Shown piece after piece: positions 18,913-29,947 of a stretch of DNA of 64,000 bases. Within the stretch, counting starts at the first letter, position 1; each line of letters opens with the position of its first letter. Made by a program: the position numbers and the translations under genes. The notes under the pieces are model-generated. The model ran no database searches and was not told the DNA's origin. It saw only the letters and a program-made list of their open reading frames with translations. Source of the stretch: Eublepharis macularius (lineage: Eukaryota > Chordata > Lepidosauria > Squamata > Eublepharidae); contig NC_072796.1 of assembly GCF_028583425.1 (NCBI RefSeq), forward strand, positions 130,111,464 through 130,175,463, written 5' to 3'.

Positions 18913-20115
18913 CTGGAAAAGAATAAGTTATTTCTGAGTCAGCATTACAGTGACGCCCAAGTCAGAACAAATGTCTCAACAATGCGCTTCAGTGGGAAGC
19001 TATCTTTGGTTGAGGTATGCTGCCACTTTGATACGCTCTTGCTAAACTTCCTTCACCAGAGAGAAGAAACCGAATTTGCGCGCAAGTGGCATTAATCAAC
19101 ATTCCTCCATATGTTTGCAACCCATGCTTACTCTACTGATCTGGACGAGCAGAGTTTGGCAAAGCTGCTGAATGGATAGTGGGGAACAGAGATGGTAACC
19201 ACATCCAAATTCTATGTGCTAGGAAGTGCTCTGAAAGCAGAAAAAAAATATAGAATAGGGTGTGTTCTGTCCTCATATGGGTAAACCACATGAAGGATCT
19301 CACAGCATTGCCAGTCATATTCACGAAATAAAGATGATGTCCTTCAGGCCATGATGTGCACTAAATCAAGGTTCAGACACCCTCTGCATTCATCCTCCTG
19401 AAGAAAAACCACTTCAAAATGCCCTTCATTGCCCAACTGTGATGGTCACCATGCCAACGTGCTGGTGTTTTAGAGCCCCCTAGTGGTGAGTGCAGATGTT
19501 AGTACATAAAGATGACATCCAGCTCTCATCCGGAAAATAATTGCAATAAACAGTGGCATCAAGTTGTAGCAAAAAGATTCAGGGTGCATTACTCGGACAC
19601 CCAAATGCAACTGTGCAAATTTTTCATTTTTGTTTCTCATCAGGCCACTTTGGTTCCAGAGTGTGTGTGTGTGGGGGGGGGGGGGGCAATCTTCTTGATG
19701 TTGCACCGACTCTGTGAATCCTGGTGCGATTATGTCATTTCCTGATTTTTCCAGAAGTGATATTGCACATTGGTGTGACACCTAGAAGCCCCCATAATCC
19801 TCCCCCCTGGCCTGTTAAGTTGCCCCCACCAGAAAATCACATTTCACTTTTCAAGAAAAGAGCAATGGGGGAGAGGCATCTAACATTTCAAGAGAAAATG
19901 TGCCATTCTCACACATCCACCTGGGTAATTTTCCATACTGTGAAGCAGAAAGAGAAGCAACTAAGACCCAATTCCCCGAAGTTTCATGCTTAACATAATT
20001 GGGATCCTCAGTGCAGCTGCTCGCTATCCTACAGTTTCTAATTGCAATGAATTCAGGCAAGCTGAGGGAGAACTGCTCTGGTAGCAGTATCTGAGTTCCC
20101 AATGCAAAAGTTTAC

Positions 20116-20175
20116 CTGCAGTAGCCAGCACTGCCACCCGTTCATCTTTCTTGGTTTCCACTTTCATACTTGCAG
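20116..20175 (-). CDS. HHLA1: HHLA1 exon 2
   Basis: 60 bp between acceptor CTCTTTTAG and donor GTAAAC. It reads ASMKVETKKDERVAVLATA, comparable to human KEKGVAFLATT just before ELPARS. The first two bases complete an Ala codon begun in exon 1, which places the likely signal-peptidase site near this junction. Intron 1 (20176-29947, about 9.8 kb) separates it from exon 1 and holds the full-length L1. Confidence 0.85.
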
Positions 20176-20384
20176 CTAAAAGAGATGTTGAAGTTAAGAA
20201 ACAGCCTTTTTTATTTCTTTCTAAGCACATTGTTTAAAAGAAAATTGGGCGGGGGGGGACCCAACTTATTTTAAAATGAACATGATAAAGGGGTTCTTCG
20301 GAATAAGCTTTGTGTATATGGACTTCTGTGCCTCATAGTGCTCTGCACTGGGAGGGATTAAAGAAGCATGGAAAAGTCAGGTCC

Positions 20385-21268
20385 TCATCCTCTTCCAGCA
20401 GGGAATGGGAGATCCCCTCCAGCAGCCCCTGTGGCATCACTATTTCCTGGTAGGATCCCTGCTCCCAGCCTCCACCTTCCACCACTTCTCACCTGGCTGG
20501 CAGGGAGAAAAGGCATGAGGAACGGGCCTGAGAGCCCCCACAGTTCACTCCCAAGCAGTGGTGTAGCGTGGGCTGCCAGCACCCAGGGCAACTCCTGGCA
20601 GGAGGTGGCACCCTAGTATCACACACAGAGGTATGCTCCCAGGACCGTGTGATGATGTCACTTCCGGGAAGTGACATCATCACACAGGGCATGGCTGCCC
20701 CCTGGGAGTGCTCCCATGATTTGAGCTGCTCACCTACATGTCCCTTATCTGGCAGCCCTATGGTGCAGCCGCCCGTACCACCGCTGCCTGCTCAGCATGC
20801 TCCTCAGGCAGCAGCCACTGCAGGAGGTCCAGCTCGGCGTCCAGTGAGCCAGCTGCTCTGTCGATGCAGCAGGTGGCCAAGGTGGCGCAGGGGGCCTCCT
20901 GTGGACGCAGTGTAGGGTCTCCCCAGCACAGCTCCCCCTAAAAATTTTGTGCCCAGGGTGTCTGCTCCTCTGCCCTGCCCCAGGCTATGCCACTGCTCCC
21001 AAGCACTCCAGAGCACTTCCTTGTCACACCAGAAGTGACATCATTTCTGGTGCGACAAGCGAATAAAGGCCCCCAATCTAGTGTTGGAGTGAAGGCTGTA
21101 CAAGGGCTTTCACTTCCTTGTTGTGCCAGGAATGACATCATTCTTGGCGGACAAGGAAGTGCTCCAGAGTGCTGCACGCATATGTGAGGTAAGTTCTCCC
21201 AATGCATGCACCCACCCCAAACCACCCCATTGCTTCAGTTTGAGCTTCGGGGGACCTGGCAACTCTAC
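20385..21268. mobile_element. GC-rich MITE relative split by a hAT element
   Basis: Phrases such as CACCAGAAGTGACATCATTT, GGAATGACATCATTCTTGG and GGGGACCTGGCAACTCTAC at the right end belong to the same broad class as 53741-54142 and 28495-28778. The hAT element 20556-20995 sits inside. Boundaries on the left are uncertain. Confidence 0.45.
20556..20995. mobile_element. hAT-type non-autonomous element, 440 bp
   Basis: Termini CAGTGGTGTAGC and GCTATGCCACTG are inverted and flanked by an exact 8-bp duplication, ctcccaag (20548-20555 and 20996-21003). The CAGTGG(C/T)GTAGC terminus is a common vertebrate hAT type. The interior has GTGATGATGTCACTTCCGGG palindromes and no transposase. Confidence 0.88.
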
Positions 21269-21309
21269 ACCCTATGCTCTCCTCACCAAGATCTTAAAAT
21301 AATTTACTG

Positions 21310-21449
21310 CCAGTTTTAGAGTAAGATGTAGGTCCAATAGCACCATAAAGACCAACTACATTTCCAAGAGCAAGAGTCCAGTAACACCTATAAGATTAAC
21401 AAAATTTGTGGTAGGGTATGAGCCTTCGAGAGTCAGAACTCACGTCTTT
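21310..21449 (-). repeat. Dispersed repeat tail, left partner of the L1 target
   Basis: Reverse copy of the CTACTGGAC / GGCTACCCAT family: TCCAATAGCACCATAAAGACC, AGTCCAGTAACACCTATAAG and GTATGAGCCTTCGAGAGTC. The forward partner follows the L1 at 27596-27720, so before insertion the site was an inverted pair. Confidence 0.6.
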
Positions 21450-22380
21450 AGATAACCTGCACATATTTGGACTTCCGGTTTGGGATTCATGGAGGTCTAA
21501 CGCAGCTCCATTTGCGGAGCTGACCGGATTGCCGTTTTAACCGGCCGGAGGGGTGAAAATAACCCGCGGCCGACTGCTCTCAGGCGGGGAGCAGGCAAAG
21601 AATGCTCAAGACCCTAGGGTGAGCTAGATCTCGGACGAGGGGGGGCTCTACACAAGGAGTCTCCCCCCCGATCCTTGAGGTCCCACCTTGCGACGGGTCG
21701 GCTATAATCTCTGCGGCAATTTTGGGGCCAACTCGGCTGGCATAAGACCTACATACCCAAGCTTCGATCGGGGAGGGAAGTCGAGAGGAGAATTTAAGAT
21801 CGAAACAGCGATTACAACCCGAGAAAGTTGAAGAGAAGGTAAAGATCGCTATCTCTTGAAACGGGACAGATTGACAAAAACAGAGAGGAAAGAAAGTAGA
21901 TTTTTAAACTGCAACAGACTAGTGAAAAGGAGGTGAAGACTCGGCAGGAGTTGTATTTTAAAAGAGACTAAGTTTAAAGAAGTTATTACAAAAATCGGAC
22001 TATTGTTTTGAATACCTGTGGTCTTGGAGCTGTGGGAAAAAGACACCATCGCGAGACCTGCTGTGGGAAGACGGGAGACAGGAAGTGCGTAATAACAATA
22101 GAGTGGCTGGAGGGAAGCGGCCCTTGCCAAGGGACAGGAAGTGGGGAATCGCCATTTTTGAAAGTGGAAGGGTCGTGGCTTCAGCGGAAGAGGAAGTAGG
22201 CCATCTTGGATTATAATAACATAGAGAAACCATAGAGAAAAGACGCCCGACATTTTGGATATAAAAAATTAATTTTGGCAAAGATTGGGACATTTGAAAA
22301 AAAAGGAAAACGTTTAATTATACGCCACGGAGCTGAGGAAGAGAGCAGATTCGTGGGAGCGAGCTAAAGCAAGCCCCACG

Positions 22381-23163
22381 ATGTCGAAAAAAGAGTGGCA
22401 ATCGGCAATAGAAAATTTGGACAAAAAACTTATAGACATGATGAAAGAACTTAAGGACACGAAATTGGAGCTTATTAAAGAGGTCAAAGAAGTTACACAG
22501 ACAGTAAAGTCGGAGCTGTCAGAAGTGAAAAAAGGCGTGGAAACGATTAGTAGTGAATTACAAGGAACGAAACAGAGAGTCAAAACAGTAGAAGACGCGA
22601 TGGAGAATTTAATAGAAACGCAACAAACAGAGATGAGATCGGTAAAGGGGAGGATGTCAGTTGCAGAAACTAAACACATGGAGAAGCAGCTTCGTTTTCG
22701 TGGTCTGCCAGAAGTTGAAGGGAAGTCAGCGCAAGAACAGATGACTGAGGTGTTGGCTGAATACCTGGGGAAGGAGGAGGAGGAAATTGTGGCTATCCTA
22801 GATGTGGCGTATCGTGTGAACTCGAGAATTGCAACCCAGAGGAAACTACCAAGGGATGTGATCGTGCAGTTTACAACTAGAAATATGAAAGAGAGGATTG
22901 TGACAAAACAATTTCAAGACCCATTGGAGATTGATGGCAAGACGATTATCATAATGAAGGAATTGCCCAGATCAGTGTTACTGGACAGGAAAAAATATAG
23001 AGTGTTAATTCAGACTTTGAAGGACATGAACATTAGGTACAGATGGGAGTTACCGGAAGGAGTGTCCTTTGAGTTTGGAGGGGCAAAAAAGCGTATCAGA
23101 TCTGAGCGGGAGATGGAGAGATTTATTAAGGACAATGAAAAAGACTTACCAACAAAACCATGA
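22381..23163 (+). CDS. L1 ORF1 protein (nucleic-acid chaperone)
   Basis: 260 residues. Residues 1-100 form a heptad-like coiled coil rich in Lys/Glu (KKLIDMMKELKDTKLELIKE and following), used for trimerisation in L1 ORF1p. Residues ~102-175 match the RRM-like domain (QLRFRGLPEVEGKSAQEQ). The C-terminal domain includes RDVIVQFTTRNMKERIV and IRYRWELPEGVSFEF. It is shorter than human ORF1p (338) because the coiled coil is shorter. Its stop overlaps the ORF2 start (ATGA), suggesting reinitiation-type translation of ORF2. Confidence 0.93.
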   Translation: MSKKEWQSAIENLDKKLIDMMKELKDTKLELIKEVKEVTQTVKSELSEVKKGVETISSELQGTKQRVKTVEDAMENLIETQQTEMRSVKGRMSVAETKHMEKQLRFRGLPEVEGKSAQEQMTEVLAEYLGKEEEEIVAILDVAYRVNSRIATQRKLPRDVIVQFTTRNMKERIVTKQFQDPLEIDGKTIIIMKELPRSVLLDRKKYRVLIQTLKDMNIRYRWELPEGVSFEFGGAKKRIRSEREMERFIKDNEKDLPTKP

Positions 23164-26100
23164 ATATGGAGAGTAAAGTATTATCTTGGAATGTAAATGG
23201 ACTAAACTCACCGAATAAGAGAAAAAATATTTTTCATTGGCTACTAAAACAAAAATGTGATATTGTTTGTTTGCAGGAGACCCATATTAGAAAACAGGAT
23301 GTAAAATATTTAAAATCTGGAAAATTGGGCAAAGAATTTGTAGCGGCTTCCAACAAGAAAAAAAGAGGAGTGGTGTTGTATATAAAAGAGGAGCTGCAGC
23401 CAAAATTTGTTATGAGAGATGTGGAAGCTAGATTTGTAGCAGTGGAATGTAACTGGAACTTAAAGAGAGTGTTGGTAGTCGGACTTTATGCACCTAACGG
23501 TGCAAAGGAAAGCTTCTTTGAGGACTTAAGGAAGCACTTAGACGATCTTGTATATGACCAGATAATTCTTGCTGGAGATTTCAATGGAGTGACAGATTTG
23601 GAACTAGACAAAAAGACTACAAAAGCACAAAAGAAAAGAGGATTATTGCCAAAGCTTTTTTTTGAGTTGATTCAACAAGAGACTCTCGAAGACGTATGGA
23701 GGAGAGAATATCCTAAAACCAGACAGTTTACTTTTTATTCTGCAAGGCATCTTACATTATCAAGAATTGATATGATCTGGGCCTCAAAGGACTTAGCGTT
23801 ATGGACTAAGGAGGTAGGAATAATGCCGATGGTAGGCTCAGATCACAACCCAATTATGTGGAAATTCGGAAAAAGGAGAAAAAGGAAAGCCTGGAGAATA
23901 AATGAGGACTTGTTACAGGAAAGTGAGAATATGGAAATATTGAGAAGAGAGACTAAGTTTTTTATACAATACAACGTGAATAAAGAAGTACCAACCAATA
24001 AAGTTTGGGATGCGTACAAGGCGGTTGTAAGGGGCATACTAATGGACTTAAATGGCAGAGCAAGAAAAAAGAAAGAGGAGAAAAGACAAGAGATTGAGGA
24101 GAAAATAAAAGCCAAAGAAGTACAGTTAAAAAAGAGACCAGGGAAAAAGAAAATATACCAGGAAATCAAAATTCTTCAAGAACAGCTAACAGCAATGAGT
24201 AATAAAGAATTGGAGTGGAATCTTAAAAGACTGAATCAAAAAGTGTTTGAGGGTGCTAATAAACCTGGGAAATATTTGGCATGGCAATTGAAGAAGAAAA
24301 GGGAAAAGAAAATAATAAATAAAATATGTGAAGAAGATAAAACGTACTTGGAGCAGACTACCATTAGTAGAGCCTTCTATAAATTCTATGCTAAGCTGTA
24401 TAATAAAAAAGAAGTAAACAAAGAATCAATAGCATCATATCTGGAGAAAACCAAGCTTCCAGAAATCTCGGAAGCTTGGAGAAGTAAGTTGAACAGTGAA
24501 GTAACTGACGAGGAAATAAGCAAGGCAATACAATCTGCAAATCTAGGAAAGGCGCCAGGGCCAGATGGACTTACGGCTAAATTTTATAAGACAATGGCCA
24601 ATGAACTGGCACCATTCCTAAAAGAGGTGATGAATGGAGTTTTTAGGGATCAAAGGATTCCAGATACTTGGAGTGAAGCGAATATATCATTGATCCCAAA
24701 GGAGGGCCAAGACCTGACCAACGTGAAAAATTACAGACCTATATCACTACTTAATAATGACTATAAAATTTTTGCGAAGATATTGGCGGAGAGATTGAAG
24801 GGGTGGCTCTCGGAAGTCATAGAGGAGGAACAAGCAGGCTTTTTGCCAGACAGACAAATAAGAGACAACTTAAGGACAGTGATCAATGCTATTGAATACT
24901 ACGACAAGCGTTGTGACAAAGAGGTTGGTTTCTTCTTTGTAGACGCTGAAAAAGCGTTTGACAATTTAAACTGGGACTTTATGTTTGCCACTATGGAAAA
25001 GCTACAACTGGGAGAAAGATTTGTCAGAGCAATCAAGGAAATCTATAGAGACCAGACTGCAGCAATTGTAGTGAATGATGAACTGACCAAGAAATTGACG
25101 ATTAGTAAAGGAACAAGACAAGGTTGCCCGTTATCTCCATTGTTGTTCATTTTAGTATTGGAGATTCTGATGATACAAATCCGACAAGATGAGGAAATAC
25201 GAGGAATAAAGATAAAGGACTATTCATATAAGGTCAGAGCATTTGCAGACGACATAATGTTAATTGTAGAAGACCCACTGGAGAACATGCCAAAAGTGAT
25301 AGACAAGATCAAGGAGTTTGGAGACTTGGCAGGTTTCTTCATTAACAAAAAGAAGTCAAAGATATTATGCAAAAACATGACTAAGCAGAAACAACAATTG
25401 TTAATGGAAACAACGGATTGTGAAGTAACTAGTAAGGTGAAATACTTGGGAGTTGAGCTGACTGCAAAAAATATTGATTTGTTCAAGAATAATTATGAAA
25501 AATTATGGACTCAGATAGAGAGAGACTTGATCAAATGGAATAGATTGAACCTGTCATGGTTGGGCAGGATTGCAGCAGTTAAGATGAATGTGTTACCAAG
25601 AGTAATGTTTTTGTTACAGACAATACCAATCATCAGAGACTCTAAACAATTTGAAAAATGGCAGAGGAAAATATCAGATTTTGTTTGGGCAGGCAAGAAG
25701 CCTCGAGTGAAAGTAAAAGTTTTACAAGATGCAAAGGAGAGAGGCGGAATGCAACTGCCCAATCTGAGACTTTACCATGATGCAATCTGCCTAGTTTGGC
25801 TAAAAGAGTGGATGACATTAAAGAATAAGAAACTATTAGCCCTAGAGGGATATAAAAAATTTTTTGGATGGCACGCATACCTATGGCATGACAAAGTAAA
25901 GGTCAACTCGATGTTCCTGCATCATTTTGTAAGGAGAAGTCTATTTACAATCTGGAAGAAGTATAGAACTTACCTACAAGAAGGAACCCCCTTGTGGGTG
26001 GTTCCATATGAGGTGATAGATCCGAGAGCTGTGGATAATGAACAACAATGTTTAACGTACAAAGAAATAACTAAGATTGAAGTATCTAAACTTAGAATAA

Positions 26101-26921
26101 AGACGCAAGAGGAACTATCACCTAACTATGATTGGTTCCAGTATAGACAGATTAGAGACTTATACAACTCAGACTTTGCAAAAGGGGGCATACGAACAGA
26201 GAACTCGGAACTAGAGCAGACCCTTCTTAAAGAAGACAAGAAAAGAATATCCAAGGTATACCAAGTATTGCTGAAATGGTATACTGAGGATGAGATAGTT
26301 AAAACACAGATGGTGAAATGGGCTATAAATTTCAATAAAGAAATAACAATGGAGGCATGGGAATACTTGTGGAAAACTACAATGAAGACAACGACATGTA
26401 TCAATATTAAAGAGAACATTTTCAAAATGATCTATCGTTGGTACATGACACCAAAGAAGATTGCGCTAGGGAACTTGAATACTTCTAATAAATGCTGGAA
26501 ATGTAAGAAACATGAGGGCTCCCTCTATCATATGTGGTGGTCGTGTGAGGTAGCTAGGCAGTTCTGGGGGGAAATAATAAGAGAAATGAGTGAAATTTTA
26601 CAGTTTCAAATAAATAAGAACCCAGAACTCCTGCTGCTAAACTTGGGAATGGAGGGAATTCCAGCCCATCATAGGACGTTGATTTTTTATATGACTGCAG
26701 CAGCTAGACTTTTGTATGCGCAGAAATGGAAAGTACAAGAAGTACCAACTATTGAAGATTGGATCTACAAATTGCTGTATATGGCTGAAATGGACAAGAT
26801 GACAAGAAAACTGAGAGACCTGGACTCAGGGCAGTTCAACACAGACTGGGAGAAGCTGAAACAATACCTGGAGAAGAAATGGGAGGTGGGAGGAAAACTG
26901 TGGCAGTTTGAGAACTACTGA
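23160..26921 (+). CDS. L1 ORF2 protein (endonuclease and reverse transcriptase)
   Basis: 1,253 residues, complete. The N-terminal APE-type endonuclease has its key residues: N11 (SWNVNGLN), E40 (CLQETH), D140 and N142 (LAGDFNG), and D228-H229 (GSDHNP). The reverse transcriptase follows: GKAPGPDGLTAKFY, NYRPISLLN, motif A with D595 (FVDAEKAFD), GTRQGCPLSPLLF, and motif C F695-A-D-D (AFADDIML; FADD rather than YADD is normal in L1). The C-terminus has a Cys/His cluster from residue 1112 (CWKCKK ... H ... C). All catalytic residues are intact. Confidence 0.97.
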   Translation: MNMESKVLSWNVNGLNSPNKRKNIFHWLLKQKCDIVCLQETHIRKQDVKYLKSGKLGKEFVAASNKKKRGVVLYIKEELQPKFVMRDVEARFVAVECNWNLKRVLVVGLYAPNGAKESFFEDLRKHLDDLVYDQIILAGDFNGVTDLELDKKTTKAQKKRGLLPKLFFELIQQETLEDVWRREYPKTRQFTFYSARHLTLSRIDMIWASKDLALWTKEVGIMPMVGSDHNPIMWKFGKRRKRKAWRINEDLLQESENMEILRRETKFFIQYNVNKEVPTNKVWDAYKAVVRGILMDLNGRARKKKEEKRQEIEEKIKAKEVQLKKRPGKKKIYQEIKILQEQLTAMSNKELEWNLKRLNQKVFEGANKPGKYLAWQLKKKREKKIINKICEEDKTYLEQTTISRAFYKFYAKLYNKKEVNKESIASYLEKTKLPEISEAWRSKLNSEVTDEEISKAIQSANLGKAPGPDGLTAKFYKTMANELAPFLKEVMNGVFRDQRIPDTWSEANISLIPKEGQDLTNVKNYRPISLLNNDYKIFAKILAERLKGWLSEVIEEEQAGFLPDRQIRDNLRTVINAIEYYDKRCDKEVGFFFVDAEKAFDNLNWDFMFATMEKLQLGERFVRAIKEIYRDQTAAIVVNDELTKKLTISKGTRQGCPLSPLLFILVLEILMIQIRQDEEIRGIKIKDYSYKVRAFADDIMLIVEDPLENMPKVIDKIKEFGDLAGFFINKKKSKILCKNMTKQKQQLLMETTDCEVTSKVKYLGVELTAKNIDLFKNNYEKLWTQIERDLIKWNRLNLSWLGRIAAVKMNVLPRVMFLLQTIPIIRDSKQFEKWQRKISDFVWAGKKPRVKVKVLQDAKERGGMQLPNLRLYHDAICLVWLKEWMTLKNKKLLALEGYKKFFGWHAYLWHDKVKVNSMFLHHFVRRSLFTIWKKYRTYLQEGTPLWVVPYEVIDPRAVDNEQQCLTYKEITKIEVSKLRIKTQEELSPNYDWFQYRQIRDLYNSDFAKGGIRTENSELEQTLLKEDKKRISKVYQVLLKWYTEDEIVKTQMVKWAINFNKEITMEAWEYLWKTTMKTTTCINIKENIFKMIYRWYMTPKKIALGNLNTSNKCWKCKKHEGSLYHMWWSCEVARQFWGEIIREMSEILQFQINKNPELLLLNLGMEGIPAHHRTLIFYMTAAARLLYAQKWKVQEVPTIEDWIYKLLYMAEMDKMTRKLRDLDSGQFNTDWEKLKQYLEKKWEVGGKLWQFENY

Positions 26922-27595
26922 AATATAATAAAAGTATAAAAGAGAGGGGTGACTTTACCGGGGGAGGAAGAGAAATGTGAATTTATAAGCAGTTAGATTA
27001 ATTGATTGAGATATATATAGATATGTATAGGTCAACTGATAGAGAATAATTAATGATAAGGTTTAAACATGAGGATTGACTAACTAACAATATTTTCTTT
27101 CTTTGACAAGATTTATATGCACCAAACTGAATGTATAGAAGAGTTAAATTGATTGAGTATCTGAGGAGTTATATAGAATTACCATAAAAAGTTGAAATGA
27201 GTAAAATATAGAGAACAAATCAAATTGTTTGATTTAAATGTGGGAAATTTTTATGGTTTATGATATATAGGTTTATATAGAATTATTCAAAACTGCAAAA
27301 TGGGATAAATTGTTTATCTAAAGACGTATAGTTTGGGTGTATAATAAGTAAAGGAGTTAAAGATGTACTGCTTAATATAATGGAGAATGTATATCTGTTT
27401 TAGACAGAGGAACTTAATAGAAGTAAGGGAAAAGGGACAGAGGGTGGGAAAGCTGTTGGAAGTCAACAAAAGGGGGGGAAAGGGAGGGGGTTAGAAACGA
27501 AAAATTAGGGGAAAATTGACTGTAATGTAAAAATAAAAATGTTCTAACCCAATAAAAATTTTTCAAAAAAAAAAAAGATAACCTGCACATATTTG

Positions 27596-27870
27596 AAGAA
27601 GTGAGCTCAGAGCTGTTATGAAAGTTCATACCTTACCCCAAATTTTGTTAGTCTTATAAGTGCTGCTGGACTCTTGCCCTTTTCTACTGCTACAGACAGA
27701 TTAACACAGCTACCCATCTTGATAGATTTCCAAAGTATGAGCTTTCGAGAGTCAAAGCTCCCTTTGTCTTTTGAAAGCTCATACCCTGGAAATCAAGTTG
27801 GTTTTTACCCTGCTGTTGGACCCAGATCTTGCTCTTTGACTGCAGACCAACACAGCTGTCCACCTGAAAC
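27596..27870 (+). repeat. Dispersed repeat tails after the L1 (two forward copies)
   Basis: AAGAAGTGAGCTCAGAGCTG, TTTGTTAGTCTTATAAGTGC and ACACAGCTACCCATCTTGAT make one copy. A second begins at about 27735 (AGTATGAGCTTTCGAGAGTC) and ends near CAACACAGCTGTCCACCTG. Confidence 0.55.
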
Positions 27871-28494
27871 TGTCCGTTTTAGAGTGACACCACCTGCTCA
27901 ATTTATATAGGAACCTCCTGTTGTGTTCACTTCTAGGGCCCCAGACTCATGAGTGAAGATGTGGAAGTACGAAAGTCACCCCATGTACAGAGTGTAGCTG
28001 AACAACATTTTGTAGATTCACCTGATGTCAAACTCCTGCTCCATCTCTTAGTCCCCCACCCGCAATAATTTGAGGAGTGAGAGAAAAATGAAGGAGGATT
28101 TTATTATGGTGGCACTCTAGGAATCCCTCCCATCTTTATGGTAAATACCATAGGAATTTCCCCAGTCTCTATGGTAAATACCATCGAGATTGGGGAAATT
28201 CTGAGAGGAATGCCTGGAAGTGACATCACATTCCCCTAAAACTCCACCCCAGACATTTCCACCCCAAATCTCCTAGCATTTGCCAATGCAGGACTAGCAA
28301 CCATAACGCTGATTCAGAACTTTCCAGTTGCAAACAGATCCATAACGGCAACAGATTGACAGTGAAGATAGTAGAAATTGATTTCTTTACTGTAAGATTA
28401 GCAGCTAAGGAAAGCTTTTTATGTCAATAGAAATGTGTCACTAATGTCTTCAAGCTGACACTATCTGATAGTCTCTCCTGGGTTTGTTTGACTT

Positions 28495-28778
28495 GGGGTT
28501 GTCATGTCCTCTTACCCTCCCGGAAGGAGATGGGGAGGGAACCTGGCACTTACCCAGATGATCTTCCTCCCAGCGCCGGCACTTCCGGAAGTGATGTCAT
28601 CGTGCTGGCCACCAGAATGCTCCCTCAAATCAGCCCCAAGTGAAGCGCGGGAGCATTCCCTCGGCCAGCACAATGACATCATTGCTGGAAGTGACATCAT
28701 TGTGCCCCGCCAGAAGCATGCCCGCTACAGGCTAGTCTGGGAGGTATTTTGCCTCCCAGGCCTGGACTGGCAGACCTA
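28495..28778 (+). mobile_element. GC-rich MITE with CACTTCCGGAAGTG palindromes
   Basis: Left end GGGGTTGTCATGTCC, right end GGACTGGCAGACCTA. The interior has CACTTCCGGAAGTGATGTCA and GGAAGTGACATCATTG, and matches the class at 20385 and 53741. HHLA1 intron 1. Confidence 0.5.
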
Positions 28779-28925
28779 GCTTGACTATAAAGAGATCGTT
28801 CATATTACTTAAAATGGTTTTCTTTGCCTTTACACTGGGTGGCCAAGGGGAATTTACTCCTAATGTTTGATGGTGTTTAGGTGTTTGTATTTTAAAAAAA
28901 AAAACATACAACTTCATAAACATGG

Positions 28926-29427
28926 TAGCCAGAGTGGCGTACTGGTTAGAATGTCAGACTAGAATCTGAGAAAAACAAATTTGCATCCCAGTTCTGACAT
29001 TGACGCTCACTGGGTGACTGTGGGCTGGTCACTTACTCTTTCAACCTAGACTACCTCACAGATGTACTGCTTAGGGGATAAAACGGAGGAGAGGCAGGGC
29101 TTTTTTTCTGGGAAAAGAGGTGGTGGAACTCAGTGGGTTGCCCTCGGAGAAAAGGGTCACATGGCCGGTGGCCCCGCCCCCTGATCTCCAGACAGAGGGG
29201 AGTTTAGACTGCCCTCCGCGCCGCTTGGAGGCGCGGAGGGCAATCTAAATTCCCCTCTGTCTGGAGATCAGGGGGTGGGGCCAGCAGCCATGTGACCATT
29301 TTCAAGCGGTTCCGGAACTCCGTTCCACTGCGTTCCAGCTGAAAAAAGGCCCTGAGGAGGGGGATAATGCTGTAATCTACTCTGAGTCCCCACTGTGGAG
29401 AAAAGTGGAGTATAATATATCTAAATA
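28926..29427 (+). mobile_element. tRNA-derived SINE interrupted by a hAT element
   Basis: TAGCCAGAGTGGCGTACTGG (A-box region) starts the SINE. After the insert 29095-29354 it resumes as AGGAGGGGGATAATGC and ends CTGAGTCCCCACTGTGGAG with a TAAATAAAGAAGAAG tail. The related copy at 35545-35772 is uninterrupted. Confidence 0.7.
29095..29354. mobile_element. hAT-type palindromic element, 260 bp
   Basis: CAGGGCTTTTTTTCTGG to AAAAAAGGCCCTG, 8-bp duplication with one mismatch (aggagagg / aggagggg). The centre is a long inverted repeat around GATCTCCAGACAGAGGGGAG with a short TTGG-type loop near 29226. Same family as 63246-63575. Confidence 0.78.
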
Positions 29428-29840
29428 AAGAAGAAGATCAATGTAAACCATTTGATGATCAGTGAACTTCTCTGGACCCTGGACAACAAGGCTCGCTATA
29501 GGTTTGTGTGGACACTTTGACTCAGGGGGTTGACATAGTGGGCCCACAGGCCTTGCCATTTTGGTTTTCTCAGTCTCACTGGAGGGAGTGGAATGAAACC
29601 CTCTCATTCTCCTTGTAAACCCACTGATTTAAAATCTATAATTCTGATTGGCGGGCAATATTTCTAAGTTTTGAAACGGTGCCTTTTTCCTGGGAAAATT
29701 CCAATCTTTGATTTTGAAACTGGAATATCAAATTTCAGTTTTGTCACTCATGACTAGCACGCAAAAGCAAAAAGTGTTGCTGGGCTTCTAACTTCTGAAG
29801 GAAATTTATAAAATTACTTTGAGTTAACCAGATCTGAATT

Positions 29841-29917
29841 CAGTGTTTTTGATGATTTGTGATTTTTCAGCTCCAGTTTCGGTTGGAACTGAAAAATCAC
29901 AAATCATCAAAACACTG
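29841..29917. repeat. Perfect-stem hairpin in HHLA1 intron 1
   Basis: Arms of about 30 bp: CAGTGTTTTTGATGATTTGT and on to TTTTTCAG at 29841-29870, and the reverse complement at 29889-29917 with one base missing, around an 18-bp loop. It lies about 30 bp downstream of the HHLA1 exon 1 donor on the gene's strand. No known element was recognised. Confidence 0.7.
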
Positions 29918-29947
29918 ACGTCAAGATTCACACACACTGTTACTTAC

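Larger units (their letters stand above)
21470..27575 (+). mobile_element. Full-length L1 LINE with both ORFs intact
   Basis: A 6.1-kb L1: GC-richer 5'UTR (21470-22380), ORF1 (22381-23163), ORF2 (23160-26921), a ~650-bp AT-rich 3'UTR with a G-rich purine tract (27418-27495), AATAAA at 27551-27556 and a 12-base A tail. Exact 20-bp target duplications lie at 21450-21469 and 27576-27595 (gataacctgcacatattt within them). Both ORFs are open over their whole length, so the insertion is young and may be competent. It sits in HHLA1 intron 1, antisense to the gene, in an older inverted repeat pair (21310-21449 and 27596-27720). Confidence 0.97.

Noticed and set aside
22314-22679. 121-codon minus-strand frame and similar antisense frames across the L1
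   Set aside because: Shadows of L1 ORF1 and ORF2, which have full domain matches.
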